Positions 15,152-15,354 of a DNA stretch of 15,354 nucleotides are shown in pieces (positions within the stretch are counted from its first letter, which is position 1; each line of letters starts with the position of its first letter). Under the pieces are notes generated by a model. The model was not told where the DNA came from, ran no database searches, and worked only from the letters and a program-made list of their open reading frames with translations. Source of the stretch: Chrysochromulina tobinii (Eukaryota > Haptophyta > Prymnesiales > Chrysochromulinaceae); the NCBI GenBank assembly GCA_001275005.1, contig JWZX01002569.1:1-15354 (forward strand), written 5' to 3'. A program made the position numbers and the translations under genes.

Positions 15152-15354
15152 TGATCGCGCAATAACCGCCTGTGGTTCGCCGCTCGGCACCACGTATAGA
15201 TCAGTAGATGCAAAGGCCGCGTGAGGATGTACGCGACGAAATTACGTATAAAGGCGTGTACTGCGAGTGCGACTGGGCTCCTCGGGTAGAGGGGAGCCAG
15301 CCGGTAAGAACCTGCCTGAGGGGGACCTCGGAGGCATAGGGGTCGTTGAGCCCC
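15152..15354 (+). other. 3' flank of the coiled-coil gene with a stem-loop
   Basis: No ORF is supported in these final 200 bases. CTGGGCTCCTC (15273-15283) can pair with GGGGAGCCAG (15291-15300), with one bulged G and one G-U pair, around a seven-base loop. A TATAAAG at 15247-15253 could serve a gene to the right of the window. Confidence 0.4.

Noticed and set aside
15230-15354. tRNA or other structured RNA at the right edge
   Set aside because: No cloverleaf or B-box pattern is seen; only one imperfect stem-loop is present.

Overview
The window looks like nuclear DNA of a GC-rich, intron-poor unicellular eukaryote, most likely a flagellated alga of the haptophyte kind (the lineage is an inference, not shown). 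The pointers are a tyrosine-recombinase retrotransposon, a WWE-domain protein, one clear GT-AG intron with a CTGAC branch-like site, ATGs in purine-ANNATGG-like contexts, microsatellites, structured intergenic DNA, and no operons or Shine-Dalgarno sites. A coiled-coil protein that tentatively resembles outer-dynein-arm docking proteins would fit a cell with a flagellum.

Layout: (1) 1-~3950, a DIRS/Ngaro-type retrotransposon that enters from the left edge. It has a reverse transcriptase-RNase H ORF (open at the window start), then an overlapping-frame tyrosine recombinase ORF, then a hairpin-rich 3' region. (2) 4095-4880, a small four-helix membrane protein with a C-terminal WWE domain, flanked by two identical 19-bp direct repeats. 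(3) 5388-6705, minus strand: a low-confidence Ala/Gly-rich ORF and a more convincing disordered basic protein whose leader holds a CAG repeat and an overlapping upstream ORF. (4) 6984-9104, plus strand: a large SGNH/GDSL-type hydrolase preceded by a CTCA microsatellite. (5) 9708-10403, minus strand: a coiled-coil protein. (6) 10567-12345, minus strand: a single polypeptide joining an MlaF/TGD3-type ATPase to a complete MlaE/TGD1-type permease. (7) 12480-15151, plus strand: a two-exon coiled-coil protein, divergent from the transporter across 134 bp.

The strongest observation is the MlaF-MlaE fusion. In bacteria and in plant chloroplasts, as I know them, these subunits of the lipid-transport ABC complex are separate proteins. 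The second is the membrane-anchored WWE protein, which puts a (iso-)ADP-ribose-binding type of domain on a membrane. The retrotransposon has all expected catalytic residues in both ORFs and may be recent. The neighbouring host genes do not form an evident pathway; the window reads as ordinary gene-dense algal chromosome next to a retrotransposon.
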